Positions 50,434-59,696 of a stretch of DNA of 64,000 nucleotides are shown in pieces (the stretch's first letter is position 1; every line of letters begins with the position of its first letter). This DNA comes from Streptomyces sulphureus DSM 40104 (GTDB lineage: Bacteria; Actinomycetota; Actinomycetes; Streptomycetales; Streptomycetaceae): contig NZ_KB905813.1 in NCBI RefSeq assembly GCF_000381025.1, positions 850,716-914,715 on the forward strand. The letters run 5' to 3'. The notes under the pieces were generated by a model. The model saw nothing but the letters and a program-made list of their open reading frames with translations. It did no database searches and was not told the DNA's origin. A program made the translations under genes and the position numbers.

Positions 50434-51862
50434 TCAGGAGGCGGTGAGCGCCATGAGCGACACATGCTCGTCGCTCTCGACCTGGGGGCTCGTTCCAGGG
50501 GTGAGGTACAACGTGCCGTCGCGTAGGTACGGCAGCGGTCGCAGACCGGCCTTACCGCCGGCTGTGTCGGCCGTGTACGTACGCACCGTGCTCGGTCGTC
50601 CGCTCTTCGGGGAGAACTTCACCAAGCGGACCGGGTGGTGGTCGTTTCCGTCGGACAGGGCCAGAATTTCCTTGCTGTCGGTATCCACCGGCCGGTACTT
50701 CTGCATGTAGCCGGTGGTCTCGCGCTCCCACAGCCGCTTGCCCGACGAGGGCGACCAGGCGACGATCTTGTTTCTGTCTTCGTCCGCGTCGTCCTCGGTC
50801 ACTGCCGCCGCGATGACGTCCTTCCGGATGATCAGGTCCGGGGACGAGCCGCCGTCTTCGTCCACGTGCTTGAGTATGTGCTCGGCACCCCGCTCAAGCT
50901 TGATCTCCCCCTCGCGGGAGAAAATGCTCAACCGCGCGGTGGAGTAGTTCTTGGGAGTGTTCACCACGACGGGGTCGGCATGCAGGACGTGCGCAACGGT
51001 CCCCTCGGGCCCGAGGTATTGACTCCAGCGCTCTTGACCGGAGGCAGGGTCAACTACCGCGACACTGAACGGAACACCTGACGCAGGAGTGCTTTCCTCC
51101 TCGCAGCGCTGTTTGCGCACCAGTTGGCTACCCCCGACGTGTTCCTCCCCTACGCAGTCGGACCGCCCGTAGAGGGACGCTCCCTCGCGCCACAACTCCC
51201 TCCCCGTACGCGCGTGGAAAGCCGTCGTGACTCGACCTGTTGCTTCGACGACCGCCGTTTCGCCGCTGCGTGCGATCCGCGCAGGGTAGTCGAGCTCGAA
51301 GTCCTCGTCGTTCTCGGCAAGCTTCTTGGTCCACAGAAGTTTTCCGCGGTGGACGTCGACTGCCCATGCTGTGGAGCAGTCGTCCTCTCCTGGCCCACCT
51401 ACCAGGACTGCCACACCACCGCCCGCCGAGGTCGATGCCTGGCAGCGCACGTGCCCGCCCGGGGTAGCCACCTCCCACCGTTGCTTTCCCGTGGTCCGAT
51501 CCAAGCCGACCACCCGCTCCGGCAACGACTTGACGACCTGTTCCCGACTGACCCACACACCGCGATGACCGGACGCTCGCGGAGCCTGCTGCGCCTCTTC
51601 CAGCGGCAGGCTCCACAGCATCCGCGCCTCCTTCTCCGCCGCGCCTTTCCCCTGCGCGTCGTCCTGGCCGGGCGAGGCGATCAACCACGCGCCCACACCA
51701 GCCACACTCACGACACAGACCGTCAACAACGCCGCGACTCGACGCCGTCGGCGAGGAGGCCGCGGCGGATGCGGTGGCTGAGGGGGGGGGCGGAGGGAAG
51801 GGCCCTACCGGCGGGGCCGGATACCCTGGCGGGTACGGGCCGACGCCACTGGTGCTACTCAC
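50434..51862 (-). pseudogene. PQQ-type beta-propeller membrane protein, frameshifted in a C9 tract
   Basis: The protein would have a proline-rich cytoplasmic N-terminus (from GTG 51862: SSTSGVGPYPPGYPAPP), a basic run RRRRR, one membrane helix (ALLTVCVVSVAGVGAWLIA) and a PQQ-like beta-propeller of about 400 residues with repeats such as LDRTTGKQRWEV, VDVHRGKLLWTKK and VDPASGQERWSQY. The first part and the rest lie in different frames that meet in a run of nine C (plus-strand G 51782-51790). Eight would join them. As written, translation could begin only within the downstream frame, at a TTG at 51729. It may be a broken gene, a length-variable switch, or a read error. Confidence 0.7.
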
Positions 51863-52651
51863 ACGACCTCACATCACGATTCAGATGATTTCTCCTCGCG
51901 CCCATACCCTGACCGCACACAGGGACTCTCTGCACGTCGACTCCTCTGAGGTTGCACCGTCGGCAGCCGTGTCGATCGACTGCCTGGAGATCCGAAGCGC
52001 CGTCCATCGCCCGACTGTTGTGGCCAGCGGTATCGCTCCCGCCCAGGCTGCGGTGCAGCCGCAGGTGGCTGCACCCAGGTCTTTCCGCCGTCGGGCCGCG
52101 ACTTGGGCTGGCCGGACACCGACGTAGTCGGTCGCCCGCGGTGCCAACAGGCCGGCAGCCGCTCGAACTTCTGGCCGTCGACGAGCGTCTGCGACGTGAC
52201 CCGCAGCGTCCGCGCCTCCTACGTCGAAACAATCGTGGGCGAGGACGGTCGGCTCCGTCCTCGCCCATCTGCTGACGGCGTCGGCGGAAGAGCAGCAGCG
52301 GGGCCGCGAGGAGGAGTGTCCCGGCGCTGATGTGGCAATGCAGCCGTACGTGCCGGTGCCGGTGCGTGCGTCAACGCCACCCGGGCCTCGATCCGTCCAA
52401 GCTCGTCCAGGCGCCGGGGTCTTCTTGTGTGTTTGTCGCCGTGCATGGGTGCCTTTCGTCGTAGGGATCGGTCGTGAAGTGGGCACGGAGAGAGGTTGCG
52501 GGGCCAGCCCTGCAACTCCGCATGCGTGGCCTGCTTTTCTCCGAGATCCTGGCGGCGAGTTCGGCGCACCGGATCTCGCTCTCCTCTCTCGATGTACGCG
52601 ACTTGTACGCGGCGAATACGTGAACTGTGCGTTTGGGGTAGCGTGTGGGGC
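51863..52651. other. Gene-poor stretch upstream of tap
   Basis: About 790 bases with no frame on either strand that carries a recognisable family or ribosome site. One minus-strand frame near 52330-52270 encodes a hydrophobic stretch followed by arginines (AGTLLLAAPLLLFRRRR) like a signal peptide or membrane anchor, but it is not continued by a coherent protein, so a decayed gene is possible. The promoter of tap must lie at the right end, where TGTACGCG is repeated at 52586 and 52596 (approximate). Confidence 0.4.
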
Positions 52652-54775
52652 GTGGAATCTGAGGAGCGTTTCGAGGCGATCGACGCGCTGGTCGCCTCCC
52701 GCGCATCGCTGCCTGTGCCGTCGGAGCGGCAGCGTTTGAGGAAGGCGCACGGGCTCACCGTCGCCGAGGTCGCGGAGGCGCTGGGGGTGCGTCGGGCGAC
52801 CGTCAGTGACTGGGAAGCAGGCAAGCGAGAACCCCGACCTCCGGAACGCAATGCTTATGCCCGGCTGTTGAGGCAACTCGCCGAGCTCTATCCCGCCCCG
52901 CCGGCGCCGTCCGAGGCCGGGACGGCATCGGCGCACGCGATGTTCACCCCGGCCGCACCTGCGTCGGTGCCCACGTCGGCTGTTGTGGAGTCGACGCCCG
53001 CGTCCTCGACGCGAACCCCGCGGCGGCCGGCCGCGAAGAAGGCGGCGCGGAAAAAGCCGGCTTCGGGCCCGGCTTCGGCGGAGGGTTCGCGGTATGCGGA
53101 TGGTCCGCTCGCAGTCCTGGACGGGGAAGGGCACGCGCACGGAGTCGGGGGGCAGTTGCTGTCCTGCCCGGCCGGCTCGGTCGTCGAGCTGGTGGAGTGG
53201 ACGCTGCAGCAGACCCGGATCGGTGCTTCGCGGTTGCACGAGCACGGGTGGGACGCGGACCCGCTGCTGGTGTTGACTCCGGCCGCGGCGGCCCGCCTCG
53301 GTCTGCCGGGGCAGGCTCCCGACGTGCCGTCCACGGACGGCGGGCCGCGGCTGCGACGCCTCCCGGATGATCACCCGGTCCTGTCCCAACTCGTCACGGC
53401 GGGTTGGCAGTTGACGCGTCGGGGGTTCGGCCCGTGGGCGAGGATCTACCGCCCCGCCGTGCGGGAGCGCAGGCAGTGCGTGCAGCTCTGCCTGCCCGGC
53501 TGGGGCGCGTTGGAGGAGCGCGCCTGGGGCCCCCTCGCCGCCGCGGCCGCACAAGACCAGGTGCCCGCACCCGAACTCGCCCGCATCCTGGGCGCGTACG
53601 CGTCTCGGGTCCTCACCCCGCGCGGCTCGACCGCTGTGGCCGGCCTGGAGTTGATGACCGCGCTGCGCCCGCCCACGCGCCCGGTGCGCGGCGAGGACGG
53701 CGACTGGGTCAAGGAGATCCGGCCGGACTCCCTCGGGGAGGAGCCCCTCGAACCGGCGCCGCCCGAGGCCCCCTTCGGACACCCGTTGGTCGGCGCCCGC
53801 GACGAAGCCCCCGACGTCGCGGTGAACGAGGAGGCGTACGACTGGGCGCGCGACCCGGAGACGCTGAGCGATGCCGAGTGCGCCATGCCGTGGGCGGTCG
53901 GTCTCGACGTCAACTGCGCGTTCCTCGCCGCCGCCAACCGGCTCACCGTCGGTCTCGGCGCCCCCGAACACGTCCAACGCCCGCAGTTCGACAAGCGCCT
54001 GCCCGGCTCCTGGCTCGTCGACCTCTCCCACATCCACGTCGATGAGCGCCTCCCCTCACCGTTCACCCCCGACGGCACCCGTCCGACCGGACCGGCCTGG
54101 TACGCGACGCCCACAGTCGCCTACGCCGCCGAACTCGGCGCCGACATCGCTCCGTTGGAAGCGTGGGTACGCCCGCACAAGGGCGCCTACCTCGACCCCT
54201 GGTACCAACGGCTCCGCGACGCCTACATGACCACGATGCAACAGCTCGGCGTCACCGACGACATGACCCCGCAGCAGTACCTCGAGGCAATGGCACACCA
54301 CAAGGACGGCGACCCCGGCGAAGTCGCAGTCCTCGGCGCGATCAAGGCCACCGTCAAAGGCGGCCTGGGCAAGCTGCGGGAACGCGCGGCCGGCCGCGGA
54401 TGGCGCCCCGGACAGCCCTGGTCCGCACTGCAACGCCCCACCTGGCGTCCCGACATCCGCGCCGCCGTCATCGCCCAAGCCCGCACGGCCATGCACCGCA
54501 AGATGCGGAACATGGCCCACCACGGCCTCTACCCCCTCGCGGTGCTCTCCGACTGCGTCGTCTACCCCGCGGCCGGCCCCTCCCCGCTCGATCTTCTGCC
54601 GACCGGTCCCGACGGGCAGCCGCTCACCAAGGGCGTCTTCGCCCTCGGCCCCTCCCCAGGCCGAATCAAACACGAAGGCAGCCGGCCACTGCTGTGGGCG
54701 GCCGAACTCCTCGACCAGGGCGGCAACCCCGCCAACCACATCAAAGGCTCCGACGCGGTCGCGGAGGGCGAGTAG
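52652..54775 (+). CDS. tap: Telomere-associated protein Tap
   Basis: A 707-residue protein that binds the 3' overhang of Streptomyces telomeres and recruits the terminal protein for end patching. An XRE-like HTH (LRKAHGLTVAEVAEALGVRRATVSDWEAGKREP) lies at about residues 28-60, followed by a Lys/Ala/Pro linker and a long conserved region with DVNCAFLAAANRL, SHIHVDERLPSPFTPDG, GAIKATVKGGLGKLRERAAG, LAVLSDCVVYPA and the C-terminal LLWAAELLDQGGNPANHIKG. GTG at 52652 is chosen, since the family begins shortly before the HTH. It is followed four bases later by tpg, the usual operon. Everything needed for function appears intact. Confidence 0.93.
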   Translation: MESEERFEAIDALVASRASLPVPSERQRLRKAHGLTVAEVAEALGVRRATVSDWEAGKREPRPPERNAYARLLRQLAELYPAPPAPSEAGTASAHAMFTPAAPASVPTSAVVESTPASSTRTPRRPAAKKAARKKPASGPASAEGSRYADGPLAVLDGEGHAHGVGGQLLSCPAGSVVELVEWTLQQTRIGASRLHEHGWDADPLLVLTPAAAARLGLPGQAPDVPSTDGGPRLRRLPDDHPVLSQLVTAGWQLTRRGFGPWARIYRPAVRERRQCVQLCLPGWGALEERAWGPLAAAAAQDQVPAPELARILGAYASRVLTPRGSTAVAGLELMTALRPPTRPVRGEDGDWVKEIRPDSLGEEPLEPAPPEAPFGHPLVGARDEAPDVAVNEEAYDWARDPETLSDAECAMPWAVGLDVNCAFLAAANRLTVGLGAPEHVQRPQFDKRLPGSWLVDLSHIHVDERLPSPFTPDGTRPTGPAWYATPTVAYAAELGADIAPLEAWVRPHKGAYLDPWYQRLRDAYMTTMQQLGVTDDMTPQQYLEAMAHHKDGDPGEVAVLGAIKATVKGGLGKLRERAAGRGWRPGQPWSALQRPTWRPDIRAAVIAQARTAMHRKMRNMAHHGLYPLAVLSDCVVYPAAGPSPLDLLPTGPDGQPLTKGVFALGPSPGRIKHEGSRPLLWAAELLDQGGNPANHIKGSDAVAEGE

Positions 54776-54778
54776 ACG

Positions 54779-55357
54779 ATGGGCGTCTTCGACGACGCGC
54801 TGGAGCGCGCCACCCAACAAGCCGTCACCACCCCGCTGCCGACCACCGCCCCGGCCCGCATGCGACACCTCGTCGCCCACCTCGGCACCGCCGCCGCAGC
54901 CGCCCGCGCACTGGGCACCTCCGCGACGACGGTGCGCCGCTACATGCGCGGCGCCTCCCGCACCCCTCGCCCCGAACTCGCCGCCGCGCTGGAGCGCGAG
55001 CTGCGCCGGCACTGGAAACCGGGCCTGCGCCGTGCCGCGCTGAAGCGGGCCGAGCGGGAGGGCTTCACCGTCGAAGCCCGCGCCCGCTTCGGCTACAGCG
55101 CCCCGGGCGGCACCACCAACGAACCCCGGCTGCGCCTGATCACCCAGTACATCCCCCCGGCCAGCGCGCGCGACATCGTCGCAGCCCACCGCCGCGGAGA
55201 CCCCGAACAGGAACAGCAGCAGCGGTTGGTGGACGCCTTGGCCTTCCACTACTTCCGCGACGGCGGCCGGCGCGCCCACGGCCTCCAGGTCGGCTTCGGC
55301 AGCGTCGACCACGGCGCCGAGTTCGGCGACATCGACTACATCGACGTCGACCTATAA
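54779..55357 (+). CDS. tpg: Telomere terminal protein Tpg
   Basis: A 192-residue terminal protein, the normal size of about 185 residues. It becomes covalently attached to the 5' ends of linear replicons and primes end patching. Features are MGVFDDALERATQQAV at the start, an HTH-like region HLGTAAAAARALGTSATTVRRYMRG (about residues 34-58), then RELRRHWKPGLRRAALKRAEREGF and FGYSAPGGTTNEPRLR. It is cotranscribed with tap. A ruined copy of its first 50 codons lies at 48457-48610. Confidence 0.93.
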   Translation: MGVFDDALERATQQAVTTPLPTTAPARMRHLVAHLGTAAAAARALGTSATTVRRYMRGASRTPRPELAAALERELRRHWKPGLRRAALKRAEREGFTVEARARFGYSAPGGTTNEPRLRLITQYIPPASARDIVAAHRRGDPEQEQQQRLVDALAFHYFRDGGRRAHGLQVGFGSVDHGAEFGDIDYIDVDL

Positions 55358-55397
55358 AGGGGAATCCGGACCGAACTCCGGCTTCGCCGATTGTGTC

Positions 55398-55437
55398 TGA
55401 GCACTTCAGTTGGCCACTGAGTGCTTCACCTGGCCAC
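55398..55437. repeat. Two adjacent 20-bp direct repeats, possible IS end
   Basis: The units at 55398-55417 and 55418-55437 agree at 16 of 20 positions and both end in TGGCCAC, with no spacer between them. Multiple direct repeats of this kind are found at IS21-type ends. No transposase gene adjoins. The rest of 55358-55624 shows nothing else. Confidence 0.4.
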
Positions 55438-55624
55438 GCTTTGCTCTGAGTTCTGCGCCGGTCGCGGCGCAGCAGCTTTCTTGCTGTCGGTGGTTCTCCG
55501 GTGGGGTGTCGGAAGTCTGTCGGCGGTGTCCGTGATCCGTCTGCGGTCTGTCGGGTGGAGGTTGCGACCTTGGGCGGGTTGGTGCTCCTCATGAGCGCGC
55601 TGCTCCAGATAGCTAGGACCTGTC

Positions 55625-55872
55625 ATGGTGTCGTCCGCAGCCCAGAGTCGAACGTGGGACGTTCACCGGCTGCCGTCTGCTCAGGGCAGGACCTTCCTGG
55701 TCACTGGGGCTAACGCCGGGATCGGCTACTTCGCCGCGGAGCAGCTCGCCGCCACCCGCGCCGTCGTGCCACTCGGCAGCCGGGACGCCACGAAAGCCGA
55801 CGCCGCCATGGCCTCGATCCGCTTTCGCGTCGTCGGCGCGCATGTGCAGCACCTCCAACTGGACCTCGCGAG
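55625..55872 (+). pseudogene. N-terminal fragment of a short-chain dehydrogenase
   Basis: The frame begins MVSSAAQSRTWDVHRLPSAQ and contains the SDR cofactor motif FLVTGANAGIGYFAAEQLA, then LGSRDATKADAAM and HLQLDLA. The family next needs the NNAG and YxxxK motifs, but after about 55872 the sequence turns into the 3' side of a reversed AsnC-type gene. Only about 83 of 300 codons remain. Confidence 0.75.
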
Positions 55873-56039
55873 GCCACCACCCGCAGCACGCCCGCCGAGG
55901 ACAGCCGGTGATAGCGCCGGGCGACCGTGCTGTCGGAGACGCCGAGCACCTCGGCGATTCTGCTGAATTGGACGCGCCCGTCGATCTGGAGGGCGTGCGC
56001 GAGGTCGCGGTCGATCTTGTCGAGCGTGATGGAATTCAC
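55870..56039 (-). pseudogene. N-terminal fragment of an Lrp/AsnC-family regulator
   Basis: From ATG 56039 the frame reads SITLDKIDRDLAHALQIDGRVQFSRIAEVLGVSDSTVARRYHRLSSAGVLRVVA, the complete AsnC-type HTH. The ligand domain is missing because the sequence joins the SDR fragment at about 55870. The two genes must once have faced each other, with the DNA between their middles deleted. Confidence 0.78.
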
Positions 56040-56224
56040 CCGACAAAGCTATGGGTGTGCGGCGATCCGTCAAATGAGCGGCGGTTGGCGCCATCGGCGG
56101 TCGGACTCAAATGGTCATGCGAGACACATGCCTCCGGCACGCACCCGTGCCCCCTCACCCCCAGGTGGCAGACCCCGACGATCCGGCACCCCTGCACACT
56201 CATCACACACCTGGGGTCCCTGTG

Positions 56225-56442
56225 GCGGGTGCCAGTACGGCGACACCATGGAGATCTGCATCATCACGTCGGACGACGTCATCGCACCGTTCCTGCGCAT
56301 CGACGGGCAGTCGGGCTCGGAGATCACCGGCCCGGCGTTCTCGCCCGACGGCTCCCGGCTGTACTTCTCCAGCCGGCGGGGGACCAGGGGGAGTTCAGCC
56401 GGTGGGATCACGTACGAGGTGACGGGGTCGTTCCGCTTCTGA
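56225..56442 (+). pseudogene. C-terminal remnant of a PhoX/DUF839-like protein
   Basis: The frame GDTMEICIITSDDVIAPFLRI followed by GSEITGPAFSPDGSRLYFSSRRG and GITYEVTGSFRF matches the last beta-propeller blade of PhoX-like (DUF839) proteins. No upstream propeller sequence is present, so this is a 3' fragment of about 70 codons. The family call is from memory of such C-termini and is less certain than the truncation. Nothing supportable lies at 56443-56604. Confidence 0.5.
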
Positions 56443-56604
56443 CCGCCGTCCCGGAGCGCGGCGTGACGTCGGCCGTAACCGGCGTCGCGCTCCATCCGCA
56501 CGCGAGGGCACGCAGTGCGCCGGGAGCAAAGATGCAGAGGGCCGCCACCAAGGGGTGGTCGTCAACTTCCACGGGCGGTGAGAGTACGGGGGTCACCGAG
56601 GTGC

Positions 56605-57000
56605 TCACCGTGTCCTCCCGCCCCGCTCGGCCCGCCGCCACACGAGCACACGGCGCTGTGGGCGCGCGTCCACCTCCCGAGTGGCACGCACGGTGAGCAC
56701 GTCACCGTTTAGTTCGGCGTCCCGGCTCTGCTCCGTGCCGATCCAGTCTGCGCGTGAGGAGATCCGGATACGGTGCACCACCTTCCCGCCCACCGCACGC
56801 CAGTCGCCCGCGTACCCCATGTAGGAGGGGCCCGGCCCCGGTGTCGTGGGCATCATGCTCACCGAGACATGGCCGCCGGCGGTGTACACGAGCATCCCGT
56901 CCGGGGCGGTACCGAGCGGGCCCTCCCCGACTGGCCGTCCCGCCTCGTCCACGTCGTGGAACGCCTGGAGGCGCCACACACCGACCAGATCATGTGTCAT
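56605..57000 (-). CDS. Lipocalin-like domain protein at the end of the polyketide operon
   Basis: A 131-residue protein that starts LVGVWRLQAFHDVDEAGRPV and continues GMLVYTAGGHVSVSMMPT and YAGDWRAVGGKVVHRIRISSR, as in the lipocalin-like family PF13924. It overlaps the hydrolase gene by four bases and so belongs to the type II polyketide operon. Small beta-barrel proteins of this type may hold or isomerise a polyketide intermediate. A catalytic role is inferred only from location. Confidence 0.75.
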   Translation of the reverse strand: MTHDLVGVWRLQAFHDVDEAGRPVGEGPLGTAPDGMLVYTAGGHVSVSMMPTTPGPGPSYMGYAGDWRAVGGKVVHRIRISSRADWIGTEQSRDAELNGDVLTVRATREVDARPQRRVLVWRRAERGGRTR

Positions 57001-57896
57001 GTCCGCTGCTCCTCACCGGTCTTGTCGTGCCGCAGGCAGTCCGCCACGAAGCGGAGCACGCCTTCGTGGTACGCGCGCGCCGTCCAGCCGAGGCTGATGT
57101 TGTGCCCGGCATCGGGCTGACGGTCAATCAGGACGCGGGGCGCCGCGTGCAGCCGGGACCGTATCCGGTTGACCGCCCGCCGGTCGGTGCGCCACCAGCG
57201 CTCGTGCTCGGCGAAGGTGAACCGCACGGGCACCCGGATCAGCCCGGCCAGCCGTGCGAATGCCTCCGGCCAGCGCGCGGCGTCCGCCAGCTCGCGTGGC
57301 GGTATCGGGGCGACGACCGCGCAGCTCGCCCGGAACGTACCCGGCGGATACAGCCGCAGCGGGCCCCAGCTGCCCTGCCGGTGTCCGGCCGAGCCGGCCG
57401 GCACGGTGAGCGGGACCAGGTACTCGTCACCGCATCCAGAGACCGCGAGACCGAGCACCCCGGGCACCGTCCCGTCCGCCGCGATCCGCAGCGCCGGCTT
57501 GCTGCCGAAAGAGTGCGCGAGCAGGAAAAGCCCGGCGCCCGTCTCGTACCGGGCCGTCAGGTCGCTCAGTGCCGACGTCAGGGTGACCGCCTGTTCCGCA
57601 ACCGTCTGTCCCGCGGGCAGCCGACCGGCGGAGAGACCGTAGCCGGGCCGGTCGAGGGCCACCGTCGCAAATCCCAGATCCGCGGCGAGGGCCAGCAACG
57701 ACGTCTCCGGACGGGCCGGTCCGTGGAAGTATCCCGCAGTCATACCCGCTCCGTGCAGAGCGACGACGGTCGCCCTGCACGGAGTGTGCCGCGGACGGGC
57801 GAGAAGTCCGGAAAGCGGGACCCCGTCCGCGTCCAGCGTGATCTCCCGGACCGTCGGTGACGGTGGCGCGGGGACGCTCGGCCGTGCCGTCGTCAC
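56997..57896 (-). CDS. Alpha/beta hydrolase of the polyketide operon
   Basis: A 299-residue alpha/beta-hydrolase. The oxyanion segment is VVALHGAGMTAGYF, LDRPGYGLS follows, the nucleophile elbow is LLAHSFGSKPAL (Ser) and the histidine end is DRQPDAGHNISLGW. GTG at 57896 overlaps the aromatase stop codon (GTGA). In type II polyketide operons such enzymes can act as thioesterases, release or cyclise the chain, or hydrolyse esters in tailoring. No signal peptide is seen. Confidence 0.85.
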   Translation of the reverse strand: MTTARPSVPAPPSPTVREITLDADGVPLSGLLARPRHTPCRATVVALHGAGMTAGYFHGPARPETSLLALAADLGFATVALDRPGYGLSAGRLPAGQTVAEQAVTLTSALSDLTARYETGAGLFLLAHSFGSKPALRIAADGTVPGVLGLAVSGCGDEYLVPLTVPAGSAGHRQGSWGPLRLYPPGTFRASCAVVAPIPPRELADAARWPEAFARLAGLIRVPVRFTFAEHERWWRTDRRAVNRIRSRLHAAPRVLIDRQPDAGHNISLGWTARAYHEGVLRFVADCLRHDKTGEEQRT

Positions 57897-58843
57897 GACC
57901 GAGCGTCCCCGGCGCGCCGCTCCGCGTACTCCCTGGCCAGGGTGAGTGTCGCGAGGCTGTTGGTGCTGAGCGCGGTGCGGGCGTGCTCGATCGCGTCCCG
58001 CACCGTCGCGTCCGCGCCCAGGACCCGCGCCACGGCGTCGGGGTCGACGCTGATCGTGTGCTGCGAAGTGGCCGTGACGCCGTCGCCGTCGGGTGCGACG
58101 GTCCAGCGGCCGGTGTGCAGACTCAGCAGGGCGGGGAGGGTGACCTGCTTGTACACGATCCGGTGCGGTGGCATTCCCACCCGGTACGACTTTGTGGTGT
58201 GGGATATGCCGTCCTTGGCCACCGTGTCCATCTCCAGCGTCTGCAGGCCCGGCACGGGTTCCTCCAGTCGCACCGCTCTGACGTGCGGCAGACGCTCGGT
58301 CCACCGGTCCGCCCGGTCGATGAAGTCGTACACGTCCGTGGCGGAGCCCTTTATGCGGACCGTGTCCTCGAAGGAGCAGGTGAGTTCATCGTTGGCGGCG
58401 CCCGACTCGGCGATGGTTCGCAGAGACTCCAGTTCGGCGCGGGAGTTGTTGTCGACCACGTCGTCGAGCCAGCTGAGGCTTTCTGTGTCGACCGCCCGGT
58501 AGTCGTGCGTGAGACGCACCAGTGACTCCCCCGATGGGAGGGCGGCGATGTGCCAGGTGCCGCCCATCGCCGCCACCGGGGGCGCTGTGACCTCCTGTCG
58601 AAAACGGATGCGCAGGTTCTCGTGGTCCAGGGTGCGGTGCGAAATCCAGTTCTTGACGGTGTCGTCGGCGGTGGCCCAGATGCGGATGCGCTCCTCGCGC
58701 TCACTCCGTTCCACATGGTCGACGTGAATGTTCGGCGGGAAGAGCCGGGGCCAGTCCTCCGCGTGGGCCAGCAGGTGGTAGACGGTATCGGCCGGAGCGC
58801 CGATCTTGATCTCGTGCCCGGACTCGTGCAGTTCGGACGCCAT
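57893..58843 (-). CDS. Didomain aromatase/cyclase
   Basis: A 316-residue aromatase/cyclase built of two START/Bet v1-like domains (about 1-150 and 160-316). The first begins HEIKIGAPADTVYHLLAHAEDWPRLFP and the second CSFEDTVRIKGSATDVYDFIDRADRWTERLPHV. This is the ActVII type, which usually follows a C-9 ketoreductase and aromatises the first ring of the reduced polyketide. It is adjacent to the ketoreductase gene here, in agreement. Confidence 0.93.
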   Translation of the reverse strand: MASELHESGHEIKIGAPADTVYHLLAHAEDWPRLFPPNIHVDHVERSEREERIRIWATADDTVKNWISHRTLDHENLRIRFRQEVTAPPVAAMGGTWHIAALPSGESLVRLTHDYRAVDTESLSWLDDVVDNNSRAELESLRTIAESGAANDELTCSFEDTVRIKGSATDVYDFIDRADRWTERLPHVRAVRLEEPVPGLQTLEMDTVAKDGISHTTKSYRVGMPPHRIVYKQVTLPALLSLHTGRWTVAPDGDGVTATSQHTISVDPDAVARVLGADATVRDAIEHARTALSTNSLATLTLAREYAERRAGDARS

Positions 58844-58883
58844 GGGGAACTCCTCGGGGCTCGGTGCGGGACGGGTGGCGCGG

Positions 58884-59669
58884 TCAGAAGTTGCCGAGGC
58901 CCCCGCAGACGTTCAGGGCCTGGGAGGTGATGGACGCCGCGGCGTCGGTAACCAAATAGCCGACCAGCCCGGCCACCTCCTCGGGGGTCGAGTAGCGGCC
59001 CAGCGGTATCTTCGCCTGGAACTTCTGCAGGATCGCGTCCTCCGAAGTCGCGTACACACGCGCATAATTCCGCCGCACCCTGTGTGCCATGGGCGTCTCG
59101 ACGTAGCCGGGGCAGACGGCGTTGACCGTGATGCCCGTGGGGGCCAGTTCGTTGCCCAGTGCCTTGGTGAGTCCGACGACGCCGTGCTTGGAGGCGGAGT
59201 AGGGAGCGCCGAGGACAACGCCCTGCTTGCCGGCGGTGGAGGCGATGTTGATGATGCGACCCCAGTTCTGGTGCCGCAGGCCGCCGGTGGTCAGCACCTC
59301 CCGCGTCAGCCGGAAAACGCTGTTGAGGTTGGTGTCGACGATGTCTTCCCACAGCTCGTCGGCTATGTCGGCCGTGATGCCACCGCCGCTGATGCCGGCG
59401 TTGTTGACGAGTACGTCGACCGTGCCGTATCTCTCGGCGGCCGCCTGGACGCAGCCGCGTATCGAGGCCGGCGACTGGACGTCGAGGACCGTTCCGTCCA
59501 CGTCGAGTTGCTCATCCTGGAGTTCCTTGATGGTGGCGAGGACCTTGTCCTCGGTGCGCGACCCGATGAACACCCGGTGTCCCTGCTCGGCCAGCAGCCG
59601 GGTGACGGCCAGGCCGATCCCGCTGGTGGCGCCGGTGACCAGGGCGGTTCGCCGCTCTTGCTGTGTCAT
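58884..59669 (-). CDS. Type II polyketide C-9 ketoreductase (ActIII-like)
   Basis: A 261-residue SDR ketoreductase with TALVTGATSGIGLAVTRLLA, VDVLVNNAGISGGG, and the catalytic YSASKHGVVGLTKALGNELA. The C-terminal PLGRYSTPEEVAGLVGYL is characteristic of ActIII-type enzymes, which reduce the C-9 carbonyl of the nascent poly-beta-ketone before first-ring closure. NADPH is the normal cofactor. It sits between the ACP and the aromatase genes. Confidence 0.93.
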   Translation of the reverse strand: MTQQERRTALVTGATSGIGLAVTRLLAEQGHRVFIGSRTEDKVLATIKELQDEQLDVDGTVLDVQSPASIRGCVQAAAERYGTVDVLVNNAGISGGGITADIADELWEDIVDTNLNSVFRLTREVLTTGGLRHQNWGRIINIASTAGKQGVVLGAPYSASKHGVVGLTKALGNELAPTGITVNAVCPGYVETPMAHRVRRNYARVYATSEDAILQKFQAKIPLGRYSTPEEVAGLVGYLVTDAAASITSQALNVCGGLGNF

Positions 59670-59696
59670 CTCTCCTCCGTTCTTCTCGGTGAGGTG

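Noticed and set aside
51881..54037. 718-codon minus-strand frame across tap
   Set aside because: It covers the conserved tap gene, has no recognisable domain, and its composition is typical of an antisense frame.
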